NCBI GenBank assembly: GCA_034168985.1
Contig: JAXFJE010000009.1
Location: 1-64,000, forward strand
Direction of reading: 5' to 3'
Source of the DNA: JALEVB01 sp022768265
Lineage (GTDB): Bacteria; Bacillota_I; Bacilli_A; Erysipelotrichales; Erysipelotrichaceae
Length of the DNA stretch: 64,000 nt
Shown one piece after another: positions 27,496-36,105 of the stretch. The notes under the pieces are model-generated. The model saw nothing but the letters and a program-made list of their open reading frames with translations. It was not told the DNA's origin and searched no databases. Made by a program: the position numbers and the translations under genes. Every line of letters starts with the position of its first letter. The stretch's first letter is position 1.

Positions 27496-28325
27496 GTCAT
27501 ATTTATAGCGATGGTTCGCCTTTTACCTACACAGCTTTAAAAAATATCGATCTAGAAATAAGTGAAGGGAAATTGACCGCGATCATTGGCGCTACGGGTA
27601 GTGGAAAGTCCACTTTGGTCCAACATTTAAATGCTTTATTGTTACCTAGTGATGGTAAGGTATATATCTTAGATCGTACGATTGCTAGTGATGAAAAACC
27701 AACTAAATTAAAGAGCTTGCGTAAAGATGTAGGTTTGGTCTTTCAGTTTCCAGAATACCAATTATTTGAAGAAACGATCATCAAAGATGTGGCTTTTGGT
27801 CCTAAAAACTTTGATTGTAGCGAAGAAGAAGCGCTTATCAAAGCTAAAAAGGCATTGGCCATGGTTAATATCGATGCAAGTTTTTATGATAAAAGCCCCC
27901 TTGATCTAAGTGGCGGTCAAAAAAGAAGAGTGGCTATTGCCGGTATCTTGGCCATGGATCCTAAGATCATCGTTTTAGATGAGCCTACTGCTGGCTTAGA
28001 TCCTCAAGGTGCCAAAGCTATGATGGAACTATTTCAGCGCTTGAATAAGCAATATCAAAAAACGATCATCATCGTTTCGCATGATATGGAACATGTCTTT
28101 AATTATTGTGATGAGGTAGTGGTCTTAGATCATGGCAATGTCCGCTGTCATTTGACAGTTGATGAGTTTTTTAAAGATACCAAATGGTGTGATGAGCTAC
28201 ACATCATTCCACCTTTTGTGATCCAAGCAAAAGAAATGCTAAAGGCCAAAGGTATCGATATAGCACATGATGTAAAAAATGTAGATGAATTAGCACAAGC
28301 GATTGCTAAGAAAGTGAGGAAATGA
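27471..28325 (+). CDS. ecfA2: ECF transporter ATPase EcfA2
   Basis: 284 residues. Walker A GATGSGKST near 37, FQFPEYQLFEETI Q-loop (typical of EcfA2), LSGGQKRR signature, Walker B VLDEPTAGLDPQG. Pairs with EcfA1 as a heterodimer. Overlaps ecfA1 by 25 bases and ecfT by 4. Confidence 0.95.
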   Translation: MPIKFEKVSHIYSDGSPFTYTALKNIDLEISEGKLTAIIGATGSGKSTLVQHLNALLLPSDGKVYILDRTIASDEKPTKLKSLRKDVGLVFQFPEYQLFEETIIKDVAFGPKNFDCSEEEALIKAKKALAMVNIDASFYDKSPLDLSGGQKRRVAIAGILAMDPKIIVLDEPTAGLDPQGAKAMMELFQRLNKQYQKTIIIVSHDMEHVFNYCDEVVVLDHGNVRCHLTVDEFFKDTKWCDELHIIPPFVIQAKEMLKAKGIDIAHDVKNVDELAQAIAKKVRK

Positions 28326-29122
28326 TGGGGAGTTTTACATTAGGGAAATATTTACCACTTAATTCTATTATTCATAAATTAGATCCTCGCGCTAAGATCA
28401 TCGCTATGTTGATGCTTTTGATCGCTATCTTCTTACCTGCTGGTTGGATAGGATATGCTTTGATAACGGTCTGCGTGGTTACTGTGATCTTTATGGCTAA
28501 ATTGTCTTTAAAATTTGTTTTTAAAGCCATGAAGCCCATGATGTTCATGATGGTTTTCTTGCTAGTGATCAATATCTTGGTCGTAAAGACGGGAAATATC
28601 ATCATTAGTTTGGGTAGTTTTGCAATTTATAGTGACGCTATTTTTCAAACTTTATACATCGTTGTACGTTTGATGTTGATGATCATGATCACAACAGCTT
28701 TAACTGCTACCACAAAACCTTTAGATCTAACGTTAGGAATCGAAGATCTGCTTAAGCCCTTAGTGCGCTTCAAAGTTCCAGCGCATGAAATTGCGATGTT
28801 GATAAGTATCGCTTTGCGATTTATTCCTGACTTGATCGAAGAAACGCAAAGGATCATGAAAGCTCAAACATCGCGTGGGGTTGATCTTAAGGAAGGTAAG
28901 TTAAAAGAAAAAATCATGGCGATCTTATCTTTGATCGTACCATTATTTGTATCAGCTTTTCAGCGGGCGGAAGATCTGGCCAATGCAATGGAAGCAAGAG
29001 GCTATGCGCCAGGTGCCACAAGAACCAGATATAAAGTGCTAAAGATGAGCAAGAATGACTATGTACTTTTGGCAGCTAGTGCCTTGTTGTGTGTGGCTTT
29101 GATCATCATAACGATCTTATGA
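28322..29122 (+). CDS. ecfT: ECF transporter transmembrane protein EcfT
   Basis: 266 residues, about six predicted membrane helices and the coupling motif MKAQTSRGVDL plus AMEARGYAPG, the two Ala-Arg-Gly signatures that dock the ATPases. No S component gene in this window, as expected for a group II (shared) ECF module. Confidence 0.95.
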   Translation: MMGSFTLGKYLPLNSIIHKLDPRAKIIAMLMLLIAIFLPAGWIGYALITVCVVTVIFMAKLSLKFVFKAMKPMMFMMVFLLVINILVVKTGNIIISLGSFAIYSDAIFQTLYIVVRLMLMIMITTALTATTKPLDLTLGIEDLLKPLVRFKVPAHEIAMLISIALRFIPDLIEETQRIMKAQTSRGVDLKEGKLKEKIMAILSLIVPLFVSAFQRAEDLANAMEARGYAPGATRTRYKVLKMSKNDYVLLAASALLCVALIIITIL

Positions 29123-30054
29123 TCAGATATAAATGTACTTTGATGTATGATGGTACCAATTACAATGGGTTTCAAACCCAAGTAAATGGCTCATCCATCC
29201 AGGAAGAAGTGGAAAAAGTTTTGACCAAGATCTGTGATCAACCAATCAAGATCGTAGCTTCAGGAAGAACAGATGCGAAAGTGCATGCTTATGGTCATGT
29301 GTTCCATTTTGATACGGATAAAGAACTTAGCATCTATAAATTTAAATACGCTATAAATGGTTTATTACCTAAAGATATTCAAGTGTGTGATATGGAAGTA
29401 GTGGATGAATTATTTCATGCACGTTATTGTGTAGCTTCTAAACAATATGATTATCTAATCAATAATGGCCATTATGATGTATTTAAACGTAATTACAGCT
29501 GTTATGAAAAGTATCCTTTAGATATCGAATTGATGCAAGAAGCAAGCAAGATCTTTATTGGGGAACATGATTTTACTAGTTTTAACGCTAGCCCTTTAAC
29601 TGAATTTCCTAACCAAGTTAGATATATTGAAAAGATCCTTTTAGAAAAACAAGATGATATGATCAAGATCAGCTTTATTGGGGAAGGTTTTTTGCGTTAT
29701 ATGGTAAGGATGCTAAGTGCTTGCTTGATTGAGGTAGGTAAGAAAAGATTAACAGTAGCTGATCTAAAGGGCATGATGGAAGCGAAAGATAAAAAGGCTG
29801 TGCGTTATAACGCTCCAGCACAAGGCTTGTATCTTCAAAATATTACTTATTTTAAGATGTATCATGATGGAAACAATTTCATTATCCGCGACAGTGTTGC
29901 AAAAGATGGGGCCAATCTTCAAGGCTTGAAGATCATTGCTTCACGTCAAGATAATAAAGCGATCGGCTATATCGATAAAGATATTCATTGGCTAGTACAA
30001 GACGATGATTGCCTAGCTGAATGGCGAGAAATAACGGCAGCTAAAACACTTTGA
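29119..30054 (+). CDS. truA: tRNA pseudouridine(38-40) synthase
   Basis: 311 residues. Catalytic Asp52 in GRTDAKVHA, preceded by the N-terminal YDGTNYNGFQ. The usual TruA ends near residue 250 (APAQGLYLQNI); here about 55-60 further residues follow, acidic and with no recognised domain. ATG 29119 overlaps the ecfT stop (ATGA). Co-transcribed with the ecf genes as in many Firmicutes. Confidence 0.93.
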   Translation: MIRYKCTLMYDGTNYNGFQTQVNGSSIQEEVEKVLTKICDQPIKIVASGRTDAKVHAYGHVFHFDTDKELSIYKFKYAINGLLPKDIQVCDMEVVDELFHARYCVASKQYDYLINNGHYDVFKRNYSCYEKYPLDIELMQEASKIFIGEHDFTSFNASPLTEFPNQVRYIEKILLEKQDDMIKISFIGEGFLRYMVRMLSACLIEVGKKRLTVADLKGMMEAKDKKAVRYNAPAQGLYLQNITYFKMYHDGNNFIIRDSVAKDGANLQGLKIIASRQDNKAIGYIDKDIHWLVQDDDCLAEWREITAAKTL

Positions 30055-30076
30055 TTGAAATTAAAGTGTTTTTTTA
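30043..30076 (+). terminator. Terminator of ecf-truA operon
   Basis: AAAACACTTT and AAAGTGTTTT form a 10-bp stem with a 10-base loop and continue into a T run. The stem contains the truA stop. Confidence 0.85.
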
Positions 30077-30160
30077 TTGGTGTAGCATAATTACTTCGAT
30101 ATATTGATGTTTATTACAATTTCATTTAAGTGCAAAAGATCATGGATAGATGCCATGATT

Positions 30161-31055
30161 TTAAATATCGTGAACGCTATGATCTTGGGTGATCATAGTT
30201 TTTAATTGTTTTTGGTATTGTTTTGGCGTCAAATGTAATTTTTGCTTAAAATGGTTGATATAGTTACTGGATGATGGAAAGCCACAGCTTAAAGCAATGG
30301 CGGTGATATTTGTTTGTTTAGGTAATAGTTCTAAGCTTTTCTTAAGACGATAATCAATGAGATATTCGTAGGGAGAAGTTTGTAATAGTTGTTTAAATAG
30401 ATAACCACAATGACCAATGCTGATATTAGCGTAGCTAGCGATCTCCCTTAAACCAATATTTTCATTATAGTGTTGATGAATATAGGCGATACATGCTTCT
30501 AAAGCTTTGTAACTTGAGTGTTTTGGTTGGTTGGCACAAAAAGAGAAATTTTGCAAAATCATAAGCATCATTTGTACCAAGATAACATTGATATGGTATT
30601 CTTTGCATGTAACGTTAGGTTTGAAGCAGATAGCGTTTAATTCATTTACTAGTTGAAGTTGCTCGTTATGAAAAAGATGATAAACAAAAGCTGAGTGTTC
30701 TAGCAGATCTTTGATATTGCGTGCCATTGGACTATTTGTGCCAAAGGTAACGAAGTTATCCGGAAAAAGGAAGCTTCGGTAATGAGCATTTTCTTGTACG
30801 ATGATGGTGTGAAGCGTGGCTTTATTGATCAATACTGCTTCATTACAATGTAAGATGAGATTTTTTGAAGCATTTTGACTTCTACCACGCCATATAAAAC
30901 ATAAATTATTTGAAGATCATTATGCCAATGTAGCTGCTGAAAATGCAGTCTAGGTGGTTGGCAATGTTGATAATTGACATCGATGGTCAAAAATGGAAAA
31001 GGACTATTGATAAGGGGGGGGCTTCATAAAGTTCATAGACATTTGTTTTTTGCAT
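30161..31055 (-). pseudogene. AraC-family regulator, frameshifted
   Basis: The C-terminal 223 residues are open (30161-30832) and carry both AraC helix-turn-helix motifs (IGLREIASYANISIGHCGYL and ITAIALSCGFPSSSNYIN). The cupin-like sensor domain continues upstream in other frames: an ATG at 31055 with GAGG, then LHWHNDLQIIYVLYG in a second frame. Two frame changes are needed, one at a run of eight C (minus strand, 31014-31021) and one near 30880. Pseudogene, unless the sequence has errors there. Divergent from the AEC transporter, which is also broken. Confidence 0.75.
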
Positions 31056-31175
31056 ATTTACCTCATATATATAATCATTAGATGGATATTTCGTGATTTT
31101 TGCGATAAATATTGTGTAAAATTAGATATTATTATGATTATTTACTGATTAAAATATCAATTAGAGGAAATAGAT

Positions 31176-32116
31176 ATGAATAGTTTGGTCATAGCAATTA
31201 ATGCGGTAGCTCCCTTTTTGATTTATTTGAGTTTTGGTTATCTTTTGATAAAAAGCAAATGCTGTGATGAGAGTTTCTTGCATCAGCTAAATAAATTTGT
31301 GCTTGCAGCATTGTTTCCCTTTACGATGTTTTATAATACCCACGATATTTCAATTAGTATTGGTTCTTGTGCAAAAGTTGTGAGGGCTTGTGTTTTGACA
31401 CTGGCTTTCATAATAATCGTAAGTTTTTTGGTAGTAACAAAAGTAGTTGGAGAAAATGCAAAAAAAGGGGTCATCATTCAAGCGCTATATCGCAGTTACA
31501 TCGTATTATATGCGTTGCCTTTGGCGCAAAATTTATTTGGGGATATTGGCGCAGAACTAGCTTCGATAATCGTGGCGATATTTGTACCAATTTATAATGT
31601 TGTAGCAATCGTTGTACTAGAATACTTTAATAAGAAAGATAAAGTAACGTTTAAGCTATTGATAATTAAAGTTTTGTGCAATCCTTTATTTCAAGGGGCT
31701 ATGCTTGGAATCGTCTTTTCCCTGCTGAAAATAAAGTTACCATACAGCATAGAAGATACAATAAAAACGATTGCAGGCTTGACGACACCTTTAGTGTTGA
31801 TAGTTTTAGGTGGTACCACCAAATTAGCATCAATAAAAGAACATCTAGGATATTTATTGGTAACCTTGGGAGTTAAAATGATCTTGTTACCTATGATCAT
31901 CGTGATGATTGGAAGATATATCGGCTTAGCAAAAATAGAGTTGTTCATTTATTTTATCGTTTTTGCAACCCCAATAGCAGTTGCTCATATTCCATGGCTG
32001 AGAATATGGGTGGTGATGGTAAGTTAGCAGGGGAGTTTGTGAGCCTTAGTACTGTTCTTTCGATATTAACATTATTTGGATGGATATTTTCGTTAACAAA
32101 TTTAGGGTGGATATAA
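31176..32116 (+). pseudogene. AEC-family transporter, frameshifted near its end
   Basis: About 273 residues of an auxin-efflux-carrier/malate-permease type transporter: ten predicted helices, starting AINAVAPFLIYLSFGYLL, with the internal GLTTPLVLIVLGGT. The open frame stops at 32027 after VAHIPWL. One base of shift near 31995 restores the family C-terminus (MAENMGGDGKLAGEFVSLS) through to TAA at 32116. Loss of the last helix would probably inactivate it. Substrate unknown. Confidence 0.75.
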
Positions 32117-32253
32117 CATTTAAAAGGAAGGTTATTTTTTGAAAAAAGCGAATTATAAACGTGAAAAAAGTATCATAAAAAATAGCTGCTGCTCAAGCAA
32201 TAAAAATCAGCTAAAATAAGTACTTTTTAGCTTAAAAATATAATGAAATATGC

Positions 32254-32282
32254 TTGACTAAAATAAACAATTATGAGAAAAT
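32254..32282 (+). promoter_or_regulatory. Promoter of rplM-rpsI
   Basis: TTGACT, 17-base spacer, GAAAAT (weak -10). Start predicted near 32289, at the beginning of the structured leader. Confidence 0.45.
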
Positions 32283-32284
32283 TG

Positions 32285-32340
32285 TACACGGCAACTTATG
32301 CCAAATGTAGCCCCGGAAACTACATTGGTTAAGGAGGAAA
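32285..32340 (+). promoter_or_regulatory. L13-type ribosomal leader
   Basis: AATGTAG (32304-32310) pairs with CTACATT (32320-32326) around a CCCCGGAAA loop. Outer CC/GG pairs leave a bulged A. GGC...GCC at 32290-32302 forms a first small hairpin. AAGGAGG follows directly. Position and shape fit the Firmicutes L13 autoregulatory leader; the family match is from memory and needs a covariance-model check. Confidence 0.6.
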
Positions 32341-32345
32341 AATAA

Positions 32346-32783
32346 ATGCGTCAAACAACGATGGCAAAACCAAGTGAAGTTGTTCGTCAATGGTATGTTG
32401 TTGATGGAACAGGATGTACATTAGGACGTCTTGCTACAGAAGTAGCTACAGTATTAAGAGGTAAACATAAACCAACTTATACACCTAATGTTGATTGCGG
32501 TGATTATGTAATTATTATCAATGCTGATAAGATTCAAGTTACAGGTGATCAAGTTAACAAAAAGAATTACTACAGTCACTCAATGTATCCAGGTGGATTA
32601 CGTACAAGATCTACAGGTGTTATGAGAACTCAATACACAGTTGAATGGGTTGAAAAAGCTGTTCACGGTATGCTTCCTCATACTCGTTTAGGTAACGTAA
32701 TGCGTACACATTTATTTGTTTACACTGGTAGTGAACATCCACATGCAGCTCAAAAACCAGTTGAGTTGAAAATTAAAGGTTAG
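32346..32783 (+). CDS. rplM: 50S ribosomal protein L13
   Basis: 145 residues. Contains WYVVDGTGCTLGRLATEVA and GMLPHTRLGNVM, the family signature. Early 50S assembly protein. AAGGAGG precedes the ATG; rpsI follows after 14 bases. Confidence 0.97.
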   Translation: MRQTTMAKPSEVVRQWYVVDGTGCTLGRLATEVATVLRGKHKPTYTPNVDCGDYVIIINADKIQVTGDQVNKKNYYSHSMYPGGLRTRSTGVMRTQYTVEWVEKAVHGMLPHTRLGNVMRTHLFVYTGSEHPHAAQKPVELKIKG

Positions 32784-32797
32784 AAAGGTAGAGCAAT

Positions 32798-33205
32798 ATG
32801 GCAGGTAAAAAGAAAACAAATGTAACTTACGTCGGAACAGGTCGTCGTAAATCTTCAGTTGCTCGTGTCTTTATGACTACAGGAACTGGTGTAATTACTG
32901 TAAACGGTAAGAGCTTAGAAGAATATCTTCCATTAGCAACATTGCGTATGGAAGTTATGGCACCACTTGAATTAACTGAAACTGCAAGCCAATTTGATAT
33001 CAAGATCAATGTTTGCGGTGGTGGTACAACTGGTCAAGCAGGTGCAATGAGACATGGTATTTCTCGTGCTTTATTAGAAGCAAGTGCTGACTATCGTCCA
33101 GCATTAAAAGCAGCAGGATTCTTAACAAGAGATTCTCGTGCTAAAGAACGTAAGAAATACGGTTTAAAAGGTGCAAGAAGAGCTCCTCAATTCTCAAAAC
33201 GTTAA
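32798..33205 (+). CDS. rpsI: 30S ribosomal protein S9
   Basis: 135 residues. Starts with the GTGRRKSSVARVF block and ends in the basic tail PQFSKR, whose last Arg reaches the P-site tRNA. The last four codons and stop are part of a 46-bp repeat that recurs 5 kb downstream, marking this gene end as an integration site. Confidence 0.97.
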   Translation: MAGKKKTNVTYVGTGRRKSSVARVFMTTGTGVITVNGKSLEEYLPLATLRMEVMAPLELTETASQFDIKINVCGGGTTGQAGAMRHGISRALLEASADYRPALKAAGFLTRDSRAKERKKYGLKGARRAPQFSKR

Positions 33206-33237
33206 TCGAAAGATTCAACTATTATCGAGAAGTATCA
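33192..33237 (+). repeat. att-like repeat copy 1 (rpsI 3' end)
   Basis: TCTCAAAACGTTAATCGAAA... to AGTATCA, 46 bp, beginning in the codon before the last three rpsI codons. 45 of 46 positions match the copy at 38268-38313 (T at 33220 against A at 38296). The first 16 bp also match the copy at 40454. Confidence 0.85.
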
Positions 33238-33270
33238 AGGCATTCCTTTATGGGATGTCTTTTTATTTTT
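33238..33270 (+). terminator. Terminator after rpsI
   Basis: GGCATTCC (33239-33246) and GGGATGTC (33252-33259) pair with G-U pairs, followed by TTTTTATTTTT. Confidence 0.7.
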
Positions 33271-33271
33271 G

Positions 33272-33304
33272 ATATAAGAAAAGATGATTCGTATGAATCA
33301 TCTT
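33272..33304 (-). terminator. Terminator of the first ATPase gene
   Basis: AAGATGATTC and GAATCATCTT form a perfect 10-bp stem with a 4-base loop; on the minus strand TTTTCTTAT follows. It lies about 170 bases beyond the stop of the minus-strand ATPase. Confidence 0.65.
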
Positions 33305-33471
33305 AATTAATTATATTTAACATTTTATAAAACTCACAATCTCCAACGATTATGTAGGAAAATTGGATTCTCAATAGTAAACCCAATATTTTCATAACAA
33401 TGTATTACATAGTTGTTCCATATTTTTACTTTTAAATGAACTGAGTTGTATACGGCGGATAAAATATTTCA

Positions 33472-34659
33472 TTACTTGTTAAGTAACCATCGTGCAATAT
33501 CAATTATTTTAACTCCTTCAGTGTGTGTTTGGTCATGTTTTGTTCTTGCAATAATTATTTTTGGATAAGCATCTTTTATCGAAAGTAAAGGTGTAATTTC
33601 TCTATCGAATGTTTCTTTTTTTGAAATATCATCTGAAACCTGAATATATGTCTTTTCTCCGTTTTTAATTGCAACAAAATCTATTTCCTTTTTATACAGT
33701 TGCCCTACATATATTTCATATCCTCTTCGCAATAATTCTATTGCTACAATGTTTTCGTATAAATGTCCGTAATCTGTATCTTTTGAACCAATAAGTGCAT
33801 ATCTAAACGATGTATCGGCAAGATAATACTTCATTTCTGATTCTAAGTATTTCTTACCTTTAATATCATATCTTCTTATAGGATAAAAAAGATAGCATCT
33901 ACACAAGTAATCTAAATAAGTACCTACCGTTTTATCATTTGTTTTGTAAGTGCTGTTAGTTAACTTGTTTGCAATATTTCTAATTGAAGCTCTTTCTCCA
34001 ACTGTATAAGATAAATAGTCTACAATTTTATTAAGCAACACCTCGTCTTTAATGTTGTATTTTTCAATGATATCTTTAACTACTGTGCTTCTTACAATCT
34101 CTAATTGATATTTTCTTTTATCTTCAATGGATCTATAAAGATAAGAACCTGCCATACCGCCTTCGTTTACGAAACGATCAAAGCTATCATCTATATTTTT
34201 ATCTGGATAATATAAAAGATACTCATTAAAAGAAAACGGATAAAGACTAATTTCAAATACTCTTCCTCTAAATAAAGTCGCTAAATCACTTGATAATAGA
34301 AAAGCATTAGAACCAGTTAAGTAAATATCAAAGCGTTCTTCTTCGTGCAAGCTGTTAATCGTTTCTTCAAAACCGTTGCACATTTGAATTTCATCTATAA
34401 GTAAATAATTATTTTTATTACATTGATATTGAGAATCTATATACTCATATAATGCGTTTTCATTACGTAGTTTTTCAAATTTTTTTAAATGTAGTGGAAT
34501 GCGGATGATATTATTGCTATCTTCAACTAATTTTTCAGAAAATGCATCTAATAGTTTTGATTTGCCACATCTTCTTATTCCGGTGATTACCTTAATATCA
34601 GGTATATCTTTAACATTTATTAATTTATTTAGATAAAATTCGCGTTCTATTAATTTCAT
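33472..34659 (-). CDS. AAA_14/DUF4143-type ATPase (element 1)
   Basis: 395 residues. N-terminal AAA ATPase domain: Walker A GIRRCGKS at 27-34, Walker B YLLIDEIQ near 108, sensor-like YLTGSNAFLLSS. The C-terminal DUF4143 domain (from about 200) ends in a nuclease-like fold where GHLYENIVAIELLRRGYE precedes EIDFVAIKNGEKTYIQV; the usual acidic residue before the last strand is Gln. The family is abundant in gut Firmicutes and has no settled function. The ATG at 34659 follows AGGAGGTGAT; an ATG further upstream lies inside the operator. Neighbours: rpsI att repeat and a toxin-antitoxin pair. Confidence 0.85.
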   Translation of the reverse strand: MKLIEREFYLNKLINVKDIPDIKVITGIRRCGKSKLLDAFSEKLVEDSNNIIRIPLHLKKFEKLRNENALYEYIDSQYQCNKNNYLLIDEIQMCNGFEETINSLHEEERFDIYLTGSNAFLLSSDLATLFRGRVFEISLYPFSFNEYLLYYPDKNIDDSFDRFVNEGGMAGSYLYRSIEDKRKYQLEIVRSTVVKDIIEKYNIKDEVLLNKIVDYLSYTVGERASIRNIANKLTNSTYKTNDKTVGTYLDYLCRCYLFYPIRRYDIKGKKYLESEMKYYLADTSFRYALIGSKDTDYGHLYENIVAIELLRRGYEIYVGQLYKKEIDFVAIKNGEKTYIQVSDDISKKETFDREITPLLSIKDAYPKIIIARTKHDQTHTEGVKIIDIARWLLNK

Positions 34660-34687
34660 GATATCACCTCCTAAAACAATGATATCA

Positions 34688-34722
34688 TTTCGCAAAAATG
34701 AATTCAATTCAAAAATGCGAAA
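34688..34722. promoter_or_regulatory. Palindromic operator upstream of the first ATPase
   Basis: A 35-bp near-perfect inverted repeat centred on C34705: TTTCGCA, AAAA, TGAATT-C-AATTCA, AAAA, TGCGAAA. Only the two AAAA blocks break symmetry. It begins 29 bases before the ATPase start codon, where a promoter would be expected. A partial third copy (TATGCGATAAA) lies at 34793-34803, in the spacer of the plus-strand promoter. Confidence 0.65.
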
Positions 34723-34785
34723 CAAAATATTGGCGTTAAATACAAGTTAATTCAATTAGCTTCGTAAAGTAACAAAAAAATTATG

Positions 34786-34814
34786 TTCAAAATATGCGAT
34801 AAATAAAGTATACT
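34786..34814 (+). promoter_or_regulatory. Promoter of a candidate small RNA
   Basis: TTCAAA, 17-base spacer, TATACT. The -10 lies within a perfect 16-bp palindrome ATAAAGTATACTTTAT (34804-34819), which could be an operator. Confidence 0.5.
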
Positions 34815-34820
34815 TTATAG

Positions 34821-34936
34821 CACATATTCTCATTTAATTAACAAAACGTTAATTTATTCGTTTATTCAGAGAAATGCAAAGAAACTCAAATCAACAAAAG
34901 TCGCTATTTATCGGCTTTTACTCGATTTGAGTTTTT
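34821..34936 (+). ncRNA. Candidate small RNA ending in a strong terminator
   Basis: A promoter ends at 34814, and 70 bases on is a long hairpin: AAACTCAAATC (34882-34892) pairs with GATTTGAGTTT (34924-34934), enclosing AAAAGTCG opposite CGGCTTTT, followed by eight T. No open reading frame with a ribosome site lies between them, so the likely product is an untranslated RNA of about 115 bases. Function unknown. Confidence 0.45.
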
Positions 34937-34940
34937 TTTG
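34882..34940 (+). terminator. Long two-part terminator hairpin
   Basis: Outer 11-bp stem and inner 7-8-bp stem, then GTTTTTTTTG. It has no protein gene upstream on this strand within the element. Confidence 0.75.
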
Positions 34941-35062
34941 TATATTTGTAAATTAAAAACGGTATGCAACAATATTCTCACCTCAAATTCTCATATATGC
35001 AGCAAACTATCATATATCAATCCAATTCTTGTCCTGCTCTTGGGACTTCGAGGCTCAACCGA

Positions 35063-35223
35063 AATGGTTTGTATTTATCCATCTGTATATCGCCTTATTT
35101 ATTCAACAGAAAGCAAGACAATTTCAAGGAAAAACATGCTCACTTCGTTCTTGATATTGTCTTTTGAGCTTTCTGTTTTATTTTTCTTGGCGATATACGA
35201 AATGGATAAAAAATAGAACCATT
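35063..35223. repeat. Long imperfect inverted repeat, MITE-like
   Basis: Arms of about 70 bases: AATGGTTTGTATT...ATATCGCC (35064-35094) and GGCGATATACG...GAACCATT (35189-35223) are complementary with a few gaps, and the match continues inward through ACAGAAAGC/GCTTTCTGT and AAGACAATTTCAAG/CTTGATATTGTCTT. The loop is about 20 bases. No ribosome-site-led gene lies inside. Could be a miniature transposable element or a transcribed structured RNA. Confidence 0.6.
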
Positions 35224-35295
35224 AAGTATAATTTTATGTAAAAATAGCTATAATAAGAGTATATATAAATATATATAAATAAATCGATAAATTTA

Positions 35296-35324
35296 TTGAC
35301 ATTTCTAACGATAAAGCATATATT
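35296..35324 (+). promoter_or_regulatory. Promoter of the toxin-antitoxin pair
   Basis: Consensus TTGACA, 17-base spacer, TATATT, with TATTATAA overlapping the -10. The start would fall near 35331, about 15 bases before the antitoxin ATG, inside its ribosome site region. Confidence 0.6.
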
Positions 35325-35345
35325 ATAAGTGAAGAGGTGAATGTT

Positions 35346-35669
35346 ATGAACGTAGTTAGAACTATTTTAGAAAGTACTGTTCCAATTTCACAATTTAATC
35401 GTGGTTTAGCTGGTAAGATTTTTGATGAAGTCAAAAAATATGGAGCTAAAATTGTCATGAAAAATAATGAACCTGAGTGTGTTCTTCTATCACCAGAAGA
35501 TTATATTGCTTTAATCGATCTGGTTAATGATGCAAAACTTCTACTTTTAGCTAATGAAAGAATGGAAAAATATGATGCAAACGAACTTGTATCACATGAA
35601 GATGTTATGAAAAGATATGGAGTTACAGCTTCTGATTTAGAAGATTGTGATGAAATTGAGTTTGAATAA
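35346..35669 (+). CDS. Phd/YefM-type antitoxin
   Basis: 107 residues. N-terminal DNA-binding/dimerisation part of the Phd/YefM fold: VPISQFNRGLAGKIFDEVK, then NNEPECVLLSPEDYIAL with the typical P-x-x-V-L-x-S-x-E-D-Y. An acidic C-terminal tail (DLEDCDEIEFE) should wrap the toxin. Longer than usual (about 80-90) owing to a helical insert around 75-100. ATG 35346 has GAGG 8 bases upstream; GTG 35337 is in frame but overlaps that site. Stop overlaps the toxin ATG (TAATG). Confidence 0.85.
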   Translation: MNVVRTILESTVPISQFNRGLAGKIFDEVKKYGAKIVMKNNEPECVLLSPEDYIALIDLVNDAKLLLLANERMEKYDANELVSHEDVMKRYGVTASDLEDCDEIEFE

Positions 35670-35995
35670 TGTGGGATGTTAAATATTTACCAGAGGCACT
35701 TGATGATTTAGATGAACTTGATGGAAGTCAAAGAAAATTAGTATTAAAGTCAATTGAGAAAGTAAGAAAGAATCCATTATCACAACAAGAGGGTGCTTAT
35801 GGGAAGTTACTTGGAAAAAGAGGAAATACTGATTTAACTGGATTCTTGAAAATCAAATTAAGAGTATCGGGATTAAGATTGGTATATAAAGTTATTAAGC
35901 AAGAAGATAGAATGTTGATTGTTGTGATTGGAGCTAGAGAAGACGAAGAAGTCTATTCTATAGCAGAAAAGCGCATCAAGAAGAATGATTTATAA
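35669..35995 (+). CDS. RelE/ParE-superfamily toxin
   Basis: 108 residues. RelE fold pattern: WDVKYLPEALDDLDELD, helix, then LTGFLKIKLRVSGLRLVYKV with the basic surface, and the C-terminal VVIGAREDEEVYSIAEKR. Most similar in layout to RelE mRNA interferases that cleave at the ribosome; the exact activity is not proven. One-base overlap with the antitoxin. Confidence 0.88.
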   Translation: MWDVKYLPEALDDLDELDGSQRKLVLKSIEKVRKNPLSQQEGAYGKLLGKRGNTDLTGFLKIKLRVSGLRLVYKVIKQEDRMLIVVIGAREDEEVYSIAEKRIKKNDL

Positions 35996-36018
35996 TCTAA
36001 GTGTATTAGACTGGAATT

Positions 36019-36050
36019 AAGAGGAAATTTATTTGAGTTTCCTCTTTTAT
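36019..36050 (+). terminator. Terminator of the toxin-antitoxin operon
   Basis: AAGAGGAAA and TTTCCTCTT, 9-bp stem, 10-base loop, followed by TTATTAT. 24 bases after the toxin stop. Confidence 0.7.
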
Positions 36051-36105
36051 TATACTTTTTAGGATAATCTTAACCTAATCAAAAAGAACCACATCATAGA
36101 CAGCT

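Noticed and set aside
34938..35216. Open frame of 92 residues (plus) in the first element
   Set aside because: No ribosome site, unusual start, and it runs through both the terminator tail and the long inverted repeat.
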